This document shows positions 1 to 8,425 of a stretch of 64,000 nucleotides of DNA, piece after piece. The stretch spans positions 93,008 to 157,007 of the forward strand of contig JADKCL010000022.1 in assembly GCA_016718825.1 (NCBI GenBank). The letters are read 5' to 3'. A program made the translations under genes and the position numbers. The notes beneath the pieces are model-generated. The model searched no databases. It was not told where the DNA came from and was given only the letters and a program-made list of their open reading frames with translations. Source of the stretch: Bacteroidota bacterium. Its GTDB lineage: Bacteria; Bacteroidota; Bacteroidia; J057; JADKCL01. Position 1 is the first letter of the stretch, and the number at the start of each line of letters is the position of its first letter.

Positions 1-44
1 GTAAAAATACGATTCGAAGAGGAGCTACCAAGAATCCAACAACA

Positions 45-74
45 AAAAAGCAGGAACCTAAGCCCCTGCTTTTT
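45..74. terminator. Intrinsic terminator, bidirectional
   Basis: A perfect 10-bp inverted repeat (AAAAAGCAGG and CCTGCTTTTT) with a 10-nt loop. It has A/T tracts on both sides, so it can stop transcription from either direction. It lies about 100 bp downstream of the T9SS cargo gene that ends at 174 on the minus strand. Confidence 0.7.
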
Positions 75-173
75 CAGTGTGCGTGTGCAGTGTGAGAGCG
101 AGGAGTTTCTTTTGCGACCAAAATCGCAAGCGTTCTCCTGTCCTTATGCGCTGCCCGTGTAGGAGGGCCAATT

Positions 174-1223
174 TTAGTCCTTGAAGAGCTTGCCGGACTG
201 TTTGGGCAAGCCATTTTTATCGAGCAGCGTATAGATGTAACAGCCAACGGGCAGGCTTCCGACATGGACTTCGGCATGGGAGCCGCTGAGTCGATGCTGC
301 GCCACCAATCGTCCTTGCAAATCGGTGATCCGGAGGTCATACACTTTGCCGTCGGTGTCAAAATAGACACGGTCGCGGGACGGATTGGGATAAACGGAAA
401 ACGCTCTAACGGTCGGTTCCGGCTTACCGACGATCACGGGATCTTCGTAGCGAATCGTGTTCAAATTGCCGCCGATGTAGGAGGCTTGAGCGAGATAATA
501 GCCTTTGGAGCCGTCCCACCATGTGAAGGTAGAGTCGGTGTAGACGCTATCAGAAAAGAGGCTCCAACCCAAAAAGCTATGAATCCAAATCGAATCCGTT
601 TGGCTGTTGATCTCTTTCACACGCAGGACGTTGGTGAATGGCCCGACCGGGAGGGTCAAAGTTCCGTAACCATCCGCCAGGAGGTCGCGGTCTTGAATGT
701 TTTTGTAACGTGCGCTGTCGACAAAAGGAATTCCGAACCCGGATGCATCCGCAGTCACGTCAATGATCGTGACATTGTTATAGGTATCAAGGTAGGTGAA
801 TGGGAATTGAGCGACACGTGATGGTGGATTTTGGGTCACGACGATTGGCGAACCGGTATTGAGCAAATCGGCGGCGAGGCCGAGCAGGTCCAAATGTCCA
901 CTAGCAGATTCGAGGAAGGCAATGCCATCGCCCAAAGAAGCTTGCTTGATGGCAAGGTTGGAAGTGGGGAAGTTGGAAGCATAGACGGATGAGGATGGCG
1001 CCACAAACCAAAGCGTATCGGTGCCATTGACGAGGAGCGTATCAAAATTCCAGGTTTGATTGGCGCCTGCCGATCCGATGCTGAAGCCTGGACTGAAGGT
1101 ATCCTGAATCCCCAAGTAGAAGGTCGCACCGACTTGTCCGACTGCTGTCTGATCCAAAACGGGTTGCGCCATTGCAAAAGAGGCAAGCATGGCAAAAAGC
1201 GGAAGGAGTAATGTTTTTCTCAT
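174..1223 (-). CDS. Secreted protein with T9SS type A sorting domain
   Basis: This 349-residue protein begins with a clear signal peptide (about residues 1-20, ending FAMAQ). The middle (about 25-265) is rich in beta-strand-type sequence and matches no family I can name. The last 80 residues form a typical T9SS type A C-terminal domain: the YPNPSRDRVYF motif, then LRITDLQGRLV, then LPVGCYIYTL and a basic end. This predicts export by Sec, outer-membrane passage by T9SS, and removal of the sorting domain. It is a single gene, followed by a strong terminator near position 60. The binding or enzymatic role is unknown. Confidence 0.85.
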   Translation of the reverse strand: MRKTLLLPLFAMLASFAMAQPVLDQTAVGQVGATFYLGIQDTFSPGFSIGSAGANQTWNFDTLLVNGTDTLWFVAPSSSVYASNFPTSNLAIKQASLGDGIAFLESASGHLDLLGLAADLLNTGSPIVVTQNPPSRVAQFPFTYLDTYNNVTIIDVTADASGFGIPFVDSARYKNIQDRDLLADGYGTLTLPVGPFTNVLRVKEINSQTDSIWIHSFLGWSLFSDSVYTDSTFTWWDGSKGYYLAQASYIGGNLNTIRYEDPVIVGKPEPTVRAFSVYPNPSRDRVYFDTDGKVYDLRITDLQGRLVAQHRLSGSHAEVHVGSLPVGCYIYTLLDKNGLPKQSGKLFKD

Positions 1224-1272
1224 ATCTATAAAACCAGATTTGATTTAAAGTTACCTCAAAAAAAGGTATGCA

Positions 1273-1303
1273 CAAAAAAAGACCCGTCCTTTTTGGGAAC
1301 GGG
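1273..1303 (-). terminator. Intrinsic terminator of the anti-sigma gene
   Basis: On the minus strand a hairpin CCCGTTCC / GGACGGG (one bulged T) with loop CAAAAA is followed by CTTTTTTT. It lies between the anti-sigma gene ending at 1347 and the T9SS cargo gene starting at 1223, so it closes the sigma/anti-sigma operon. Confidence 0.7.
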
Positions 1304-1346
1304 CCAAGGGTGATATGAAACTAATCTGAATTCTTGAAATCGATCT

Positions 1347-2222
1347 TTAGAGGTCGTTGACATCTTGAAGTGTCAGCTTGGCTTTGTTCACAAAATCGTG
1401 CTCTTCGTTTTGTGCAATTGCTTCCAAGATGGCCTTCGCTTTTTCGACTTGATCCAGCTTGAGGTAAGTCAGTGCCAAGTTGTATTCGGCATGACCTTCG
1501 GAGCCATTTTTGGCATCGATGACCTTCTGGTAACGCGTGGCAGCTGCCGTGAAGTTCTCCAAGAGGAAGTAGCTGTCACCTGCAAACAGGGCTGCTTTTG
1601 GCTGGGTGCTGAGGTCAAATTTTGAAGCGGCCTCTTGATAGTTTTTGGCCTCGTACAAATCCAACGCCTCTTGATATGTGGCTTCTGAGGCCGCATTGGG
1701 GTTTGCAGGAAGATCCGAAGGATCTGGGCTTTCCAAAACTGCTCCCCTTCTTGTGCCAATTTCCATTGCTTCAAAGTTGCGGTCGGCAATCTTTGCGCCG
1801 CTGTCTCCCATGAAAAGGATTCCAAATGTGAGAATCAATGCCAAAGAAGCTGCGATTCCAAAAAATGGAAGCGCCTTTTTGAATCCGCCGCGCGTCGTAG
1901 TGGCAACAGGAATGGCAGCGGCCTGTGGTGGGTTGATGTTGGGGCGGAATTCGATGACTTTGGCACCTTCACTGGAATCCTGCGAGACACGTTGCTCGAC
2001 CAATTTTCCGACTTCCTCGACCATTTTGGCGTAGTTTTCGGTACCGGCAAGCATGATGCCTTCCAATGCTTCGTCGCAATCGGTACAGTCGGCCAAATGA
2101 AGCTCCACTTGGCGATTTTGTGCTTCAGGAAGCGTACCGTCAGCGTATTGCATCAACATATCCTGCGAGATGCATCCCGATTTTGCAAAAAACTTGCCGA
2201 TTGTGTAGGGAACCTCATTCAT
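1347..2222 (-). CDS. Membrane anti-sigma factor-like protein with zinc finger and TPR region
   Basis: The protein has 291 residues in three parts. Residues 17-49 hold a zinc-finger pattern typical of anti-sigma factors (Cys17, His42, Cys46, Cys49). One transmembrane helix lies near residues 112-135. The C-terminal part (about 175-285) looks like TPR helices, with the NLALTYLKLDQVEKA type of pattern. It starts 5 bp after the stop of an ECF sigma gene, so the two form an operon. The likely role is to hold that sigma factor at the inner membrane with the TPR part outside the cytoplasm. The TPR output is unusual for a simple anti-sigma factor and may bind envelope proteins (inference). Confidence 0.8.
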   Translation of the reverse strand: MNEVPYTIGKFFAKSGCISQDMLMQYADGTLPEAQNRQVELHLADCTDCDEALEGIMLAGTENYAKMVEEVGKLVEQRVSQDSSEGAKVIEFRPNINPPQAAAIPVATTTRGGFKKALPFFGIAASLALILTFGILFMGDSGAKIADRNFEAMEIGTRRGAVLESPDPSDLPANPNAASEATYQEALDLYEAKNYQEAASKFDLSTQPKAALFAGDSYFLLENFTAAATRYQKVIDAKNGSEGHAEYNLALTYLKLDQVEKAKAILEAIAQNEEHDFVNKAKLTLQDVNDL

Positions 2223-2227
2223 AACGT

Positions 2228-2809
2228 CTAATCTTTAAGGGCTTGGGCCAAAATCAATTGCAGGTTGCGCTTCCCGTTCTGAATGTTGCTCTTCACCTGT
2301 TTCAAATCGAGTTGCGTGATATCAGCAACCTCTTTGTAACTGAGCTCCTTCAGGTAAAACAGTCTGATGCATTCGCGTTGACCGTCTTTGAGTTGTTCAA
2401 TTGCCTCTAGCAAGACTTCCGATTCATCCTGCTTTTCAGTTACAAGATGCTCAAAGTCGGCACTTTCCATAAATTGATTCTCAATTTTCTCATTTTGTAC
2501 GTCAACCTCGGATATGCCCTTGGTTTTGCGTATTTTCATGAGACAATGGTTACGTGCCACACTGGAAAGCCAACTTTTGAAATTCTTGATTTCGAATTCC
2601 AAAACCTTGGAAATCAATTCCTCATAGATGTCCATACTGGCATCCTTGGCCTCCTCCTTGTGCTGGAGGTACTTCATGCAAATCCCTACAACGAGGTATT
2701 TGTAGCGCTGAAACAACTTCCCAAGATACTGCTGATCCCTCGTTGCCTTATAGTGCGCAATGACCTCTAAATCCGTACTTTCGGGACTCATAGAAATGGA
2801 AGTTCCCAT
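2228..2809 (-). CDS. ECF RNA polymerase sigma factor
   Basis: This 193-residue sigma-70 family protein has sigma region 2 at about residues 15-95 (core-binding and -10 recognition, including SWLSSVARNHCL). Region 4 is at about 135-190, with a helix-turn-helix of the LKELSYKEVADITQLDLKQVKSNI type. It directs RNA polymerase to its target promoters and is probably held by the anti-sigma protein encoded 5 bp downstream. The start is uncertain: Met1 at 2809 lies only 4 bp from the T-run of a terminator-like hairpin, and Met7 at 2791 (MSPES) would leave a normal leader. Its targets cannot be read from the window. Confidence 0.88.
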   Translation of the reverse strand: MGTSISMSPESTDLEVIAHYKATRDQQYLGKLFQRYKYLVVGICMKYLQHKEEAKDASMDIYEELISKVLEFEIKNFKSWLSSVARNHCLMKIRKTKGISEVDVQNEKIENQFMESADFEHLVTEKQDESEVLLEAIEQLKDGQRECIRLFYLKELSYKEVADITQLDLKQVKSNIQNGKRNLQLILAQALKD

Positions 2810-2813
2810 TCAG

Positions 2814-2871
2814 AAAAACTAAATTTGGTTTACCCAATCAAGGTACTACCAATACCTTGGGCCAAATTTAG
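2814..2871 (-). promoter_or_regulatory. Nested inverted repeat with T-run at the sigma gene start
   Basis: An outer perfect 10-bp repeat (CTAAATTTGG at 2819-2828 and CCAAATTTAG at 2862-2871) encloses an inner perfect 7-bp repeat (CAAGGTA at 2839-2845, TACCTTG at 2853-2859). On the minus strand the outer stem is followed directly by TTTTT, 4 bp before the annotated ATG. The outer arm also contains TAAATTTG, a match to the Bacteroidota -7 box. It may be an operator, an attenuator or a leader hairpin. Confidence 0.5.
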
Positions 2872-2966
2872 CACAATCCAGCAAAACTCTATTCTGTGTT
2901 TCCCACTGATTTACCTTCGGCGAGGTTTCGGAACATCAATCCAAGTCTTGAGAGGTACAAAAAGCA

Positions 2967-2997
2967 CAGCAGGGACGCAATGATAGCGTCCCTGCTG
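2967..2997 (-). terminator. Strong intrinsic terminator of the serine protease gene
   Basis: A perfect 12-bp hairpin (CAGCAGGGACGC / GCGTCCCTGCTG, 7-nt loop), followed on the minus strand by TGCTTTTT. It starts about 53 bp after the stop of the protease gene, which shows that the gene's transcript really ends here. Confidence 0.85.
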
Positions 2998-3049
2998 CGA
3001 TCGGTTTGAAAAGATGGGTCGGTCGCAGGTGTACCTGCAACCTATTGAA

Positions 3050-3949
3050 TCATACGTTGAAGGTGGTGTAGAACATCGCGCCGGAGTCGCCGCCAAGTCC
3101 ATCCATGATGCCGCCTGCGCAGGTAATCTGATCCATGAACCAAACTTCGTTGCCATTCTCGGCCATCAGAAGCAGGTCTACCATGACTGCGCTCACGGTG
3201 GTGGAAACGTATCCGCTCACAGCGGTGCAAGCGTGAATGGACATGCCTACGGTTGCTGTCTTCTGCTTGGGAACGCTGATATTGAGTGTTGAGAGCAGAA
3301 ACCCAATCGGACTGATGATGGTAATGTAGGGCGATGCTGCCCATACCATGCCCACTGCGCCTTGTTTCGTTGGCTTGACGGCACTGCAAAATGGCGTAGC
3401 GCTTGCAATCGAGCTGCTGCTACGGGAAGCAATCGCTGCATCGACGTAGTTGACGCCATAAGGGTTAAAATCCGGCGCAACAGAACGCTTCAAAGTACCA
3501 ATGGTATCGGCAGGATTGGTGCCACCAAAGGCTGAGCTAGGCTGCAAAATCGGCGTACCGACCGGCAATGTGCTCCAGTTGGCCAACACGTGGTTGCAGC
3601 TCAAAATCACTTTGGATCCATCGGTATTGTCGGTGACCAATGCGCCGAAGGTACCTGCATAAGGGCTACCATCGCCGCCGATGATTGCACCGGGCTGCGC
3701 AGGACGGTAGCGGCCGGTGAAGCCCGTGAGCTTGATGTCACCTACTGCTGTATAGCTGACGCGTACTTCACGGCCATCGCTCAAAGCATAGGAAGCAGGG
3801 TAGTCTCCTTTGCCCATTACTTTGACATAGACTTGGATTGCACTGATTTCTTCGGTACTGCCGAATCCAATTCCTACAAAACTTGGGATGGACTTGGAAA
3901 AAAATCCACGGATCGCGGTCTTCTCGTTTTCGAAGTTCTTAATAAGCAT
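3050..3949 (-). CDS. Trypsin-like (Nal1-like) serine protease with very short C-terminus
   Basis: This 299-residue protein carries a full trypsin-type triad: His120 in SCNHVLAN, Asp170 in YVDAAIA and Ser289 in GGDSGA. The N-terminal FVGIGFG and VYVK motifs, the RYRPAQPGAIIGG segment and GTPILQP are features I associate with bacterial proteins related to plant NARROW LEAF 1. There is no signal peptide, so it is probably cytoplasmic. The protein ends 10 residues after the catalytic serine, where relatives usually continue for about 30-40 residues to complete the second beta-barrel. A strong terminator follows about 53 bp later, so the missing part is not simply downstream. Activity is therefore uncertain. 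Confidence 0.75.
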   Translation of the reverse strand: MLIKNFENEKTAIRGFFSKSIPSFVGIGFGSTEEISAIQVYVKVMGKGDYPASYALSDGREVRVSYTAVGDIKLTGFTGRYRPAQPGAIIGGDGSPYAGTFGALVTDNTDGSKVILSCNHVLANWSTLPVGTPILQPSSAFGGTNPADTIGTLKRSVAPDFNPYGVNYVDAAIASRSSSSIASATPFCSAVKPTKQGAVGMVWAASPYITIISPIGFLLSTLNISVPKQKTATVGMSIHACTAVSGYVSTTVSAVMVDLLLMAENGNEVWFMDQITCAGGIMDGLGGDSGAMFYTTFNV

Positions 3950-4098
3950 AAAATGATGATTTTAAATAATGAGTGATTTTTCCTTGTGAAACTTGCACCG
4001 AAGAGATGCCTTCTACTCGGATTTTCCACAACTTGATGACGAATTTTATTACATTTTTTTGATTATCAATGCCCAATTCGAATTTTAATCACAAATTC

Positions 4099-4539
4099 AT
4101 GTCCATGAAAGGGTCTATATTCTTTGTCCTGACATTTGCGACCGTCCTCGTACTTAGCGCACAAGGCATCAAACCCAAGGACAAATCCGCCATTTTGGAA
4201 ATAATGGCCTCCCAAGAGATGTCCTGGAACAAAGGGGACTTGGAGGGTTTCATGAATGGCTATTGGCGGAGCGATTCTTTGCGATTTATCGGCAAAAGCG
4301 GAATTACCTACGGATGGCAACCTACCTTGGCCAATTACCAGCGCAGCTATCCTGACAAAGCCGCCATGGGAAAATTGAAATTCACGATCCTGCGCGTCGA
4401 GTCATTGGGAAAAGGTGTCGCCCATGTCACGGGTGCATGGCTGCTCACGCGCGAAAAAGATGCGCCACAAGGCTATTTCACACTGCTTTGGCGTAAAATC
4501 AACGGCGAATGGGTGATTGTTGCCGATCATTCCAGCTGA
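4099..4539 (+). CDS. Secreted DUF4440/SnoaL-like protein
   Basis: About 146 residues, with a signal peptide (MKGSIFFVLTFATVLVLSAQ) and a DUF4440-type NTF2-like fold. The typical pieces are MASQEMSWNKGDLEGFM, the WRSDSLRFIG segment and a final strand pair ending NGEWVIVADHSS. Such proteins are small alpha+beta barrels that bind or convert small molecules, but the ligand is unknown. The start at 4099 (or 4105) was chosen over 4069 because the signal peptide begins there. It stands alone between a divergent protease and a convergent phosphatase gene. Confidence 0.75.
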   Translation: MSMKGSIFFVLTFATVLVLSAQGIKPKDKSAILEIMASQEMSWNKGDLEGFMNGYWRSDSLRFIGKSGITYGWQPTLANYQRSYPDKAAMGKLKFTILRVESLGKGVAHVTGAWLLTREKDAPQGYFTLLWRKINGEWVIVADHSS

Positions 4540-4552
4540 ATTCCGCGCATTT

Positions 4553-5929
4553 TCAATCCGGAATCCAGTCTAGCTCCGTCTGTTTGATTGTGAATTCCCA
4601 AACCAAGGTTCCCGAGGCATCCCAGGTGGACAATTTGCAGGTACGCGCACCTTCTGTGCCGGAAATCCTGACTGTACCAAAGTTGTGACCCACAAATTTA
4701 GTTCCGGGGACCCGCATTGGAGGGGCAAATTCGGGGTCATCGGGCTTGTTCACACGCTTTCGCAAGGGACTCGTGAGCGGGGAACTTGTAAAATCATAGA
4801 GTGGATACAACCCGTCCTGCGTCAACTTGCAGAGTTCTGTGAAGTGCCGGTCGCCCGAAAGGAAAACCACTCCGGTGATCTTATTGGCCTTGATAAAATC
4901 GAACAGCACTTGCCGTTCAGGAAATTTGGACCAGGTTTCTTTCTGATTGGCCTCGCTCAATACTTGGCTACCCAACGCAATGAATTTGAATGGGGCTGTG
5001 CTTGCAAGCAACTTTTCTTGCAACCAGCCCATTTGCTCGGTGCCAAGCACTTGTTTGTGATCTTCAGACTCCCGAAACCACCGGTCATCGAGCATAAAAA
5101 AACTTGCATCCTGATAGTCAAAATGCGTGTAAGTACCCGCTGAGCCATTCCCGAAGTAGGGATTCGGCCAAAAATCCTTGAAGCAGCCCATGGTTGCCCC
5201 CTTGTTTTCAAAATCGCCCTCCGCATTGTCAGGACCGTAGTCATGGTCGTCGAGCATGGCCAAGTTGGGTCGCGTAGCAAGAAAATCGTTGATATGCGGG
5301 TCCAAACGTGCCTTGGTGTACTTTTCATACATCCGCCTGTCGCTGTTCCATTCGCCGTTGAGCAAATAGACATTGTCCCCCAGCCAAATCATGAAGTCTG
5401 TCGGATGGTCGCGCATCGCATCAAAAATGTCGGTGAATTGCCCCGGCTTCACCAAACGCATTGCACCCACACCATAAAAAGCACAGGACCCGACCATAAA
5501 AGACCATTCCGGCTGAACGGTTGCTGCGGCGGTTTTGATCGGAAAAGGCGCAGAAAGTCGGGTTCCATTCGCCCAAAGTTCAGCTTCGACCGTTGTTCCC
5601 GGCTCCAATCCGACCACTTCGAATGTCACTGGAATCCTTCCATTCCAACCTTTTTGCTCCTTTGCACTGAACTTATACACAGCGTTCGCAACCCGTAATT
5701 CGACTTCATCGGCATCCTTTACCATGGCCCAAACCTTGGCAGAGGTAGGAGCAATCGCACCTTGCATCGGTTTTCCGAGCATTTTGGGAACCTGCGAATA
5801 GGCCTGTATCGCAAAAAACAGCCCAAAAGTCGTCATCAACCCCAAAAGGCCGGGGTAACCCAACGGACCCCGTCGTGAATCCGAGAATAATGCAAGTTTC
5901 AAAGCCTTCATCGTGCGAATGTGGATCAA
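4553..5929 (-). CDS. PhoD-type alkaline phosphatase family protein
   Basis: The protein has 458 residues with a long N-terminal signal or anchor region (cleavage likely near residue 46, after AYSQ). It shows the metallophosphoesterase motifs of the PhoD family: GSC (148-150), WLGDN (182-186), DDHDYG (227-232) and SGDRHF (358-363). It probably hydrolyses phosphoesters or phosphodiesters outside the cytoplasm using bound metal. The start could also be Met7 at 5911. The gene converges on the DUF4440 gene with only 13 bp between them. A second PhoD-like gene lies at 48269-49354. Confidence 0.85.
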   Translation of the reverse strand: MIHIRTMKALKLALFSDSRRGPLGYPGLLGLMTTFGLFFAIQAYSQVPKMLGKPMQGAIAPTSAKVWAMVKDADEVELRVANAVYKFSAKEQKGWNGRIPVTFEVVGLEPGTTVEAELWANGTRLSAPFPIKTAAATVQPEWSFMVGSCAFYGVGAMRLVKPGQFTDIFDAMRDHPTDFMIWLGDNVYLLNGEWNSDRRMYEKYTKARLDPHINDFLATRPNLAMLDDHDYGPDNAEGDFENKGATMGCFKDFWPNPYFGNGSAGTYTHFDYQDASFFMLDDRWFRESEDHKQVLGTEQMGWLQEKLLASTAPFKFIALGSQVLSEANQKETWSKFPERQVLFDFIKANKITGVVFLSGDRHFTELCKLTQDGLYPLYDFTSSPLTSPLRKRVNKPDDPEFAPPMRVPGTKFVGHNFGTVRISGTEGARTCKLSTWDASGTLVWEFTIKQTELDWIPD

Positions 5930-6055
5930 ATATTTTGGCGAAGATCGCTCAAATGGCTATTTTTCCAATGGTTATCGGTATCGTATCTCTGCACTTTCGC
6001 AAAAAATCCAACGAGGATGGTTTGGAAAGGCCTTCGGAATTAGATTCTCATTGAA

Positions 6056-8131
6056 ATGGTTACTCGGATCGCAGTTTGGCTGATGTTCGCGTGTGCGTTC
6101 TGTTTGAGCGTACCTGCCCAAATTCCTGTGTTTATCAACGAAATCCACTATGACAATACCGGTGCCGATGTCGGCGAAGGGGTGGAAATTGCAGGTCCGG
6201 CGGGAACCAACCTCGCTTGTTTCCGCATTTACCTTTACAATGGAGCTGTTCCCGGCGCAGCGGTTGTGTACGATTCGGTAATGCTCTCGGGCATCATCCC
6301 CGATCAGTGCAACGGTTTTGGCACATTGAATTTTCCGGTGAATTTGCCAGCGCAGATCCAAAATGGCAGCAATGACGGCATGGCATTGGTTTACAACCCT
6401 TTGTTTCCCGGATGCGGTCTCCCGGGCTTGCCTTACGTGGTGCAATTGTTGAGTTACGAAGGGGTCTTTACGGCGGCAAGCGGACCGGCTATCGGGATGA
6501 CTTCGACCGATATCGGCGTCAATGAGGCTTCTACCACGGCAGTGGGACTTTCTCTCCAACTTACTGGAGCAGGCGTGCTCTATTCGGATTTCACTTGGGC
6601 GACGATCGGTGCGGCAACGCCAGGCGCCTTGAACAACGGCCAAACATTTGGCGGAACCGCTTGCGGAACCGGGCCTGTGATTCCAACCCGCCTGAACTTT
6701 GCATTAACGCCATCAGGCTGCAATCTTCCCGGCGGTACCTTTTCAATACAAGTTTGTGCCACCAACAACACCGGATTTACCGCGATCAGCTACAACAATC
6801 CGATCACGATCAGCTTGATAGCTGGGCCAGGTGTACTTTCCGGCACGACCACACAAGCAGCAGCATTTGGATGCGCAACATTCGCTGGACTTTCACTGAG
6901 CGCTGCAGGTACCTATCAATTCCGCGCAACAGACGGCATTTTGATTGACGATACTTCCGCATTTGTCTATATATCACCGACTTGCGCAACCTGCCCCAAC
7001 CTGAATGCGGTGCTCGTAGATGCCTGTGGCGCGCAGGAAGGGCGCAATGAAATTCTGTTTTTCAACTCAGGAGACTTTGCCATTCCCGCGGATCCCAACA
7101 TGTTTTCCGTGAATTATGGCTCCGGCAATCCGCCCGCGACGGGCTACCTCAACAGCATGGCCTCCAATCAGCCTTTTGTGGATGCGCTCAACCTGGCCGC
7201 AGGCTGCAATCTGTTTCACGATGCCCTCAGCAATTCGCCGATTCCCCCGAATACCAACTTCATCGTCATGAGCTATACCCCGCTCACTACCTATAATTTC
7301 AGTGCATGGTGCTCGCTGGGTTCGGTTTATGTGTTGTTCAGCAACGATCCGGATTGGGATACGACGAGTGGTAACTGGAAGAATTGCCTGGATTGCGGAC
7401 TAGGCGGAAATGGGCTGGATCCGCGGTACTTCCGCACCGACTTTTCCGGCCTTGCAGGTGGCCCGACTTGCGATTTCACCTATAACTATACCCCCTGTTC
7501 AGATTTGCTCTGCATGGGCAATGGCGATGGGATTGATTTTGGCTATGGCGGCGGCACACCGACGGCAACTTGGAATGAATGCACACCCACCAATGTACTT
7601 GCGGCAACGTACGGGCGCAACCTGCAAGCGCGACGCGTAGAAAAGGACGTGTATTTGGATTGGCAAACGCTTACCGAATCCAATTCAGCGCAGTTCAGGC
7701 TGGAACGCGCCGCAAAACCCACAGGCCCATTTTCGGAGATCGGCGTTGTAGCTGCAGCAGGCGTATCTTCTGAACCTCTTAACTACCAGTGGATTGATCG
7801 TGACGTTTCCCGGCAACAAATCTGGTATCGTTTGACAGAAGTCGATGCAAATGGCCAATCCACCGTTTCAGAGGTCGTTTTGGTAACAGGATTGCCTGAT
7901 TTGGGCGCCCTCGAAATCGCCACAGAAGGCAGAACATTCACCTTTGACATTCAAGGGAACGGTGCCGTTCGGTTGGATCTCTTTGACATCACCGGCCGAC
8001 AGGTCAGGCAACGCACGGGGGTCGCAGGTCGCTACCCATTGGACCTTTCAGATCTGGACGAAGGCGTCTATTGTTACCGGATTTTGGTCGGGATCAAGGC
8101 CTATTCTGGCAAAATCGCCATCACGCGATAG
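6056..8131 (+). CDS. Large secreted T9SS cargo with lamin-tail-like domain
   Basis: This 691-residue protein starts with a signal peptide (about 1-21, ending SVPAQ). Residues 24-190 begin INEIHYDNTGADVGE and fit the LTD-like domain common in secreted Bacteroidota proteins. Several Ig-like beta stretches rich in Cys follow. Near 525-600 is the VYLDWQTLTE...FRLERA segment that typically precedes a sorting domain. The end (LFDITGRQVRQ...YSGKIAIT) is a T9SS type A domain. It is most likely cell-surface or released; no catalytic motif is visible. Confidence 0.85.
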   Translation: MVTRIAVWLMFACAFCLSVPAQIPVFINEIHYDNTGADVGEGVEIAGPAGTNLACFRIYLYNGAVPGAAVVYDSVMLSGIIPDQCNGFGTLNFPVNLPAQIQNGSNDGMALVYNPLFPGCGLPGLPYVVQLLSYEGVFTAASGPAIGMTSTDIGVNEASTTAVGLSLQLTGAGVLYSDFTWATIGAATPGALNNGQTFGGTACGTGPVIPTRLNFALTPSGCNLPGGTFSIQVCATNNTGFTAISYNNPITISLIAGPGVLSGTTTQAAAFGCATFAGLSLSAAGTYQFRATDGILIDDTSAFVYISPTCATCPNLNAVLVDACGAQEGRNEILFFNSGDFAIPADPNMFSVNYGSGNPPATGYLNSMASNQPFVDALNLAAGCNLFHDALSNSPIPPNTNFIVMSYTPLTTYNFSAWCSLGSVYVLFSNDPDWDTTSGNWKNCLDCGLGGNGLDPRYFRTDFSGLAGGPTCDFTYNYTPCSDLLCMGNGDGIDFGYGGGTPTATWNECTPTNVLAATYGRNLQARRVEKDVYLDWQTLTESNSAQFRLERAAKPTGPFSEIGVVAAAGVSSEPLNYQWIDRDVSRQQIWYRLTEVDANGQSTVSEVVLVTGLPDLGALEIATEGRTFTFDIQGNGAVRLDLFDITGRQVRQRTGVAGRYPLDLSDLDEGVYCYRILVGIKAYSGKIAITR

Positions 8132-8134
8132 GCT

Positions 8135-8425
8135 TCAAGGCTTTCTGCGCGTCCAACCGGTCATTTTGCGCCATGTGCGCCTCTGTTTTTCCCGGAAGTA
8201 GGTGAATTTTCCGAAAAGAAAGGCGAAACAAAGGAGCAGCACATTGTAAACAGGCAACAATGCCACAATCCAAAGCAGCCAATAGGCCAAGGAAAAGCGC
8301 TCGACCTCCAACCATTCAGTGAGTAACCGCCCAATACGGGCTACGCTCAACCCTGTACAGCTGAATACCAGCAATACCAAGATCACGTGCACCACTTTGT
8401 TTTGGGACCAAGCCTTCCAACTCAT
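8135..8425 (-). CDS. Small two-helix membrane protein (DUF6787-like)
   Basis: A 96-residue protein with two clear transmembrane helices (about 10-30 and 45-72) and a basic C-terminal tail (FREKQRRTWRKMTGWTRRK). Helix placement and the FGKFTYFREK piece resemble the DUF6787 family of small Bacteroidota membrane proteins, a family without known function. It overlaps the preceding gene by 4 bp (ATGA), so the two are co-translated. Confidence 0.65.
   Translation of the reverse strand: MSWKAWSQNKVVHVILVLLVFSCTGLSVARIGRLLTEWLEVERFSLAYWLLWIVALLPVYNVLLLCFAFLFGKFTYFREKQRRTWRKMTGWTRRKP

Noticed and set aside
4553..5929. Phosphate (Pho) regulon around the PhoD-like genes
   Set aside because: I saw no Pho-box-like direct repeats or phosphate transport genes near either PhoD-like gene.
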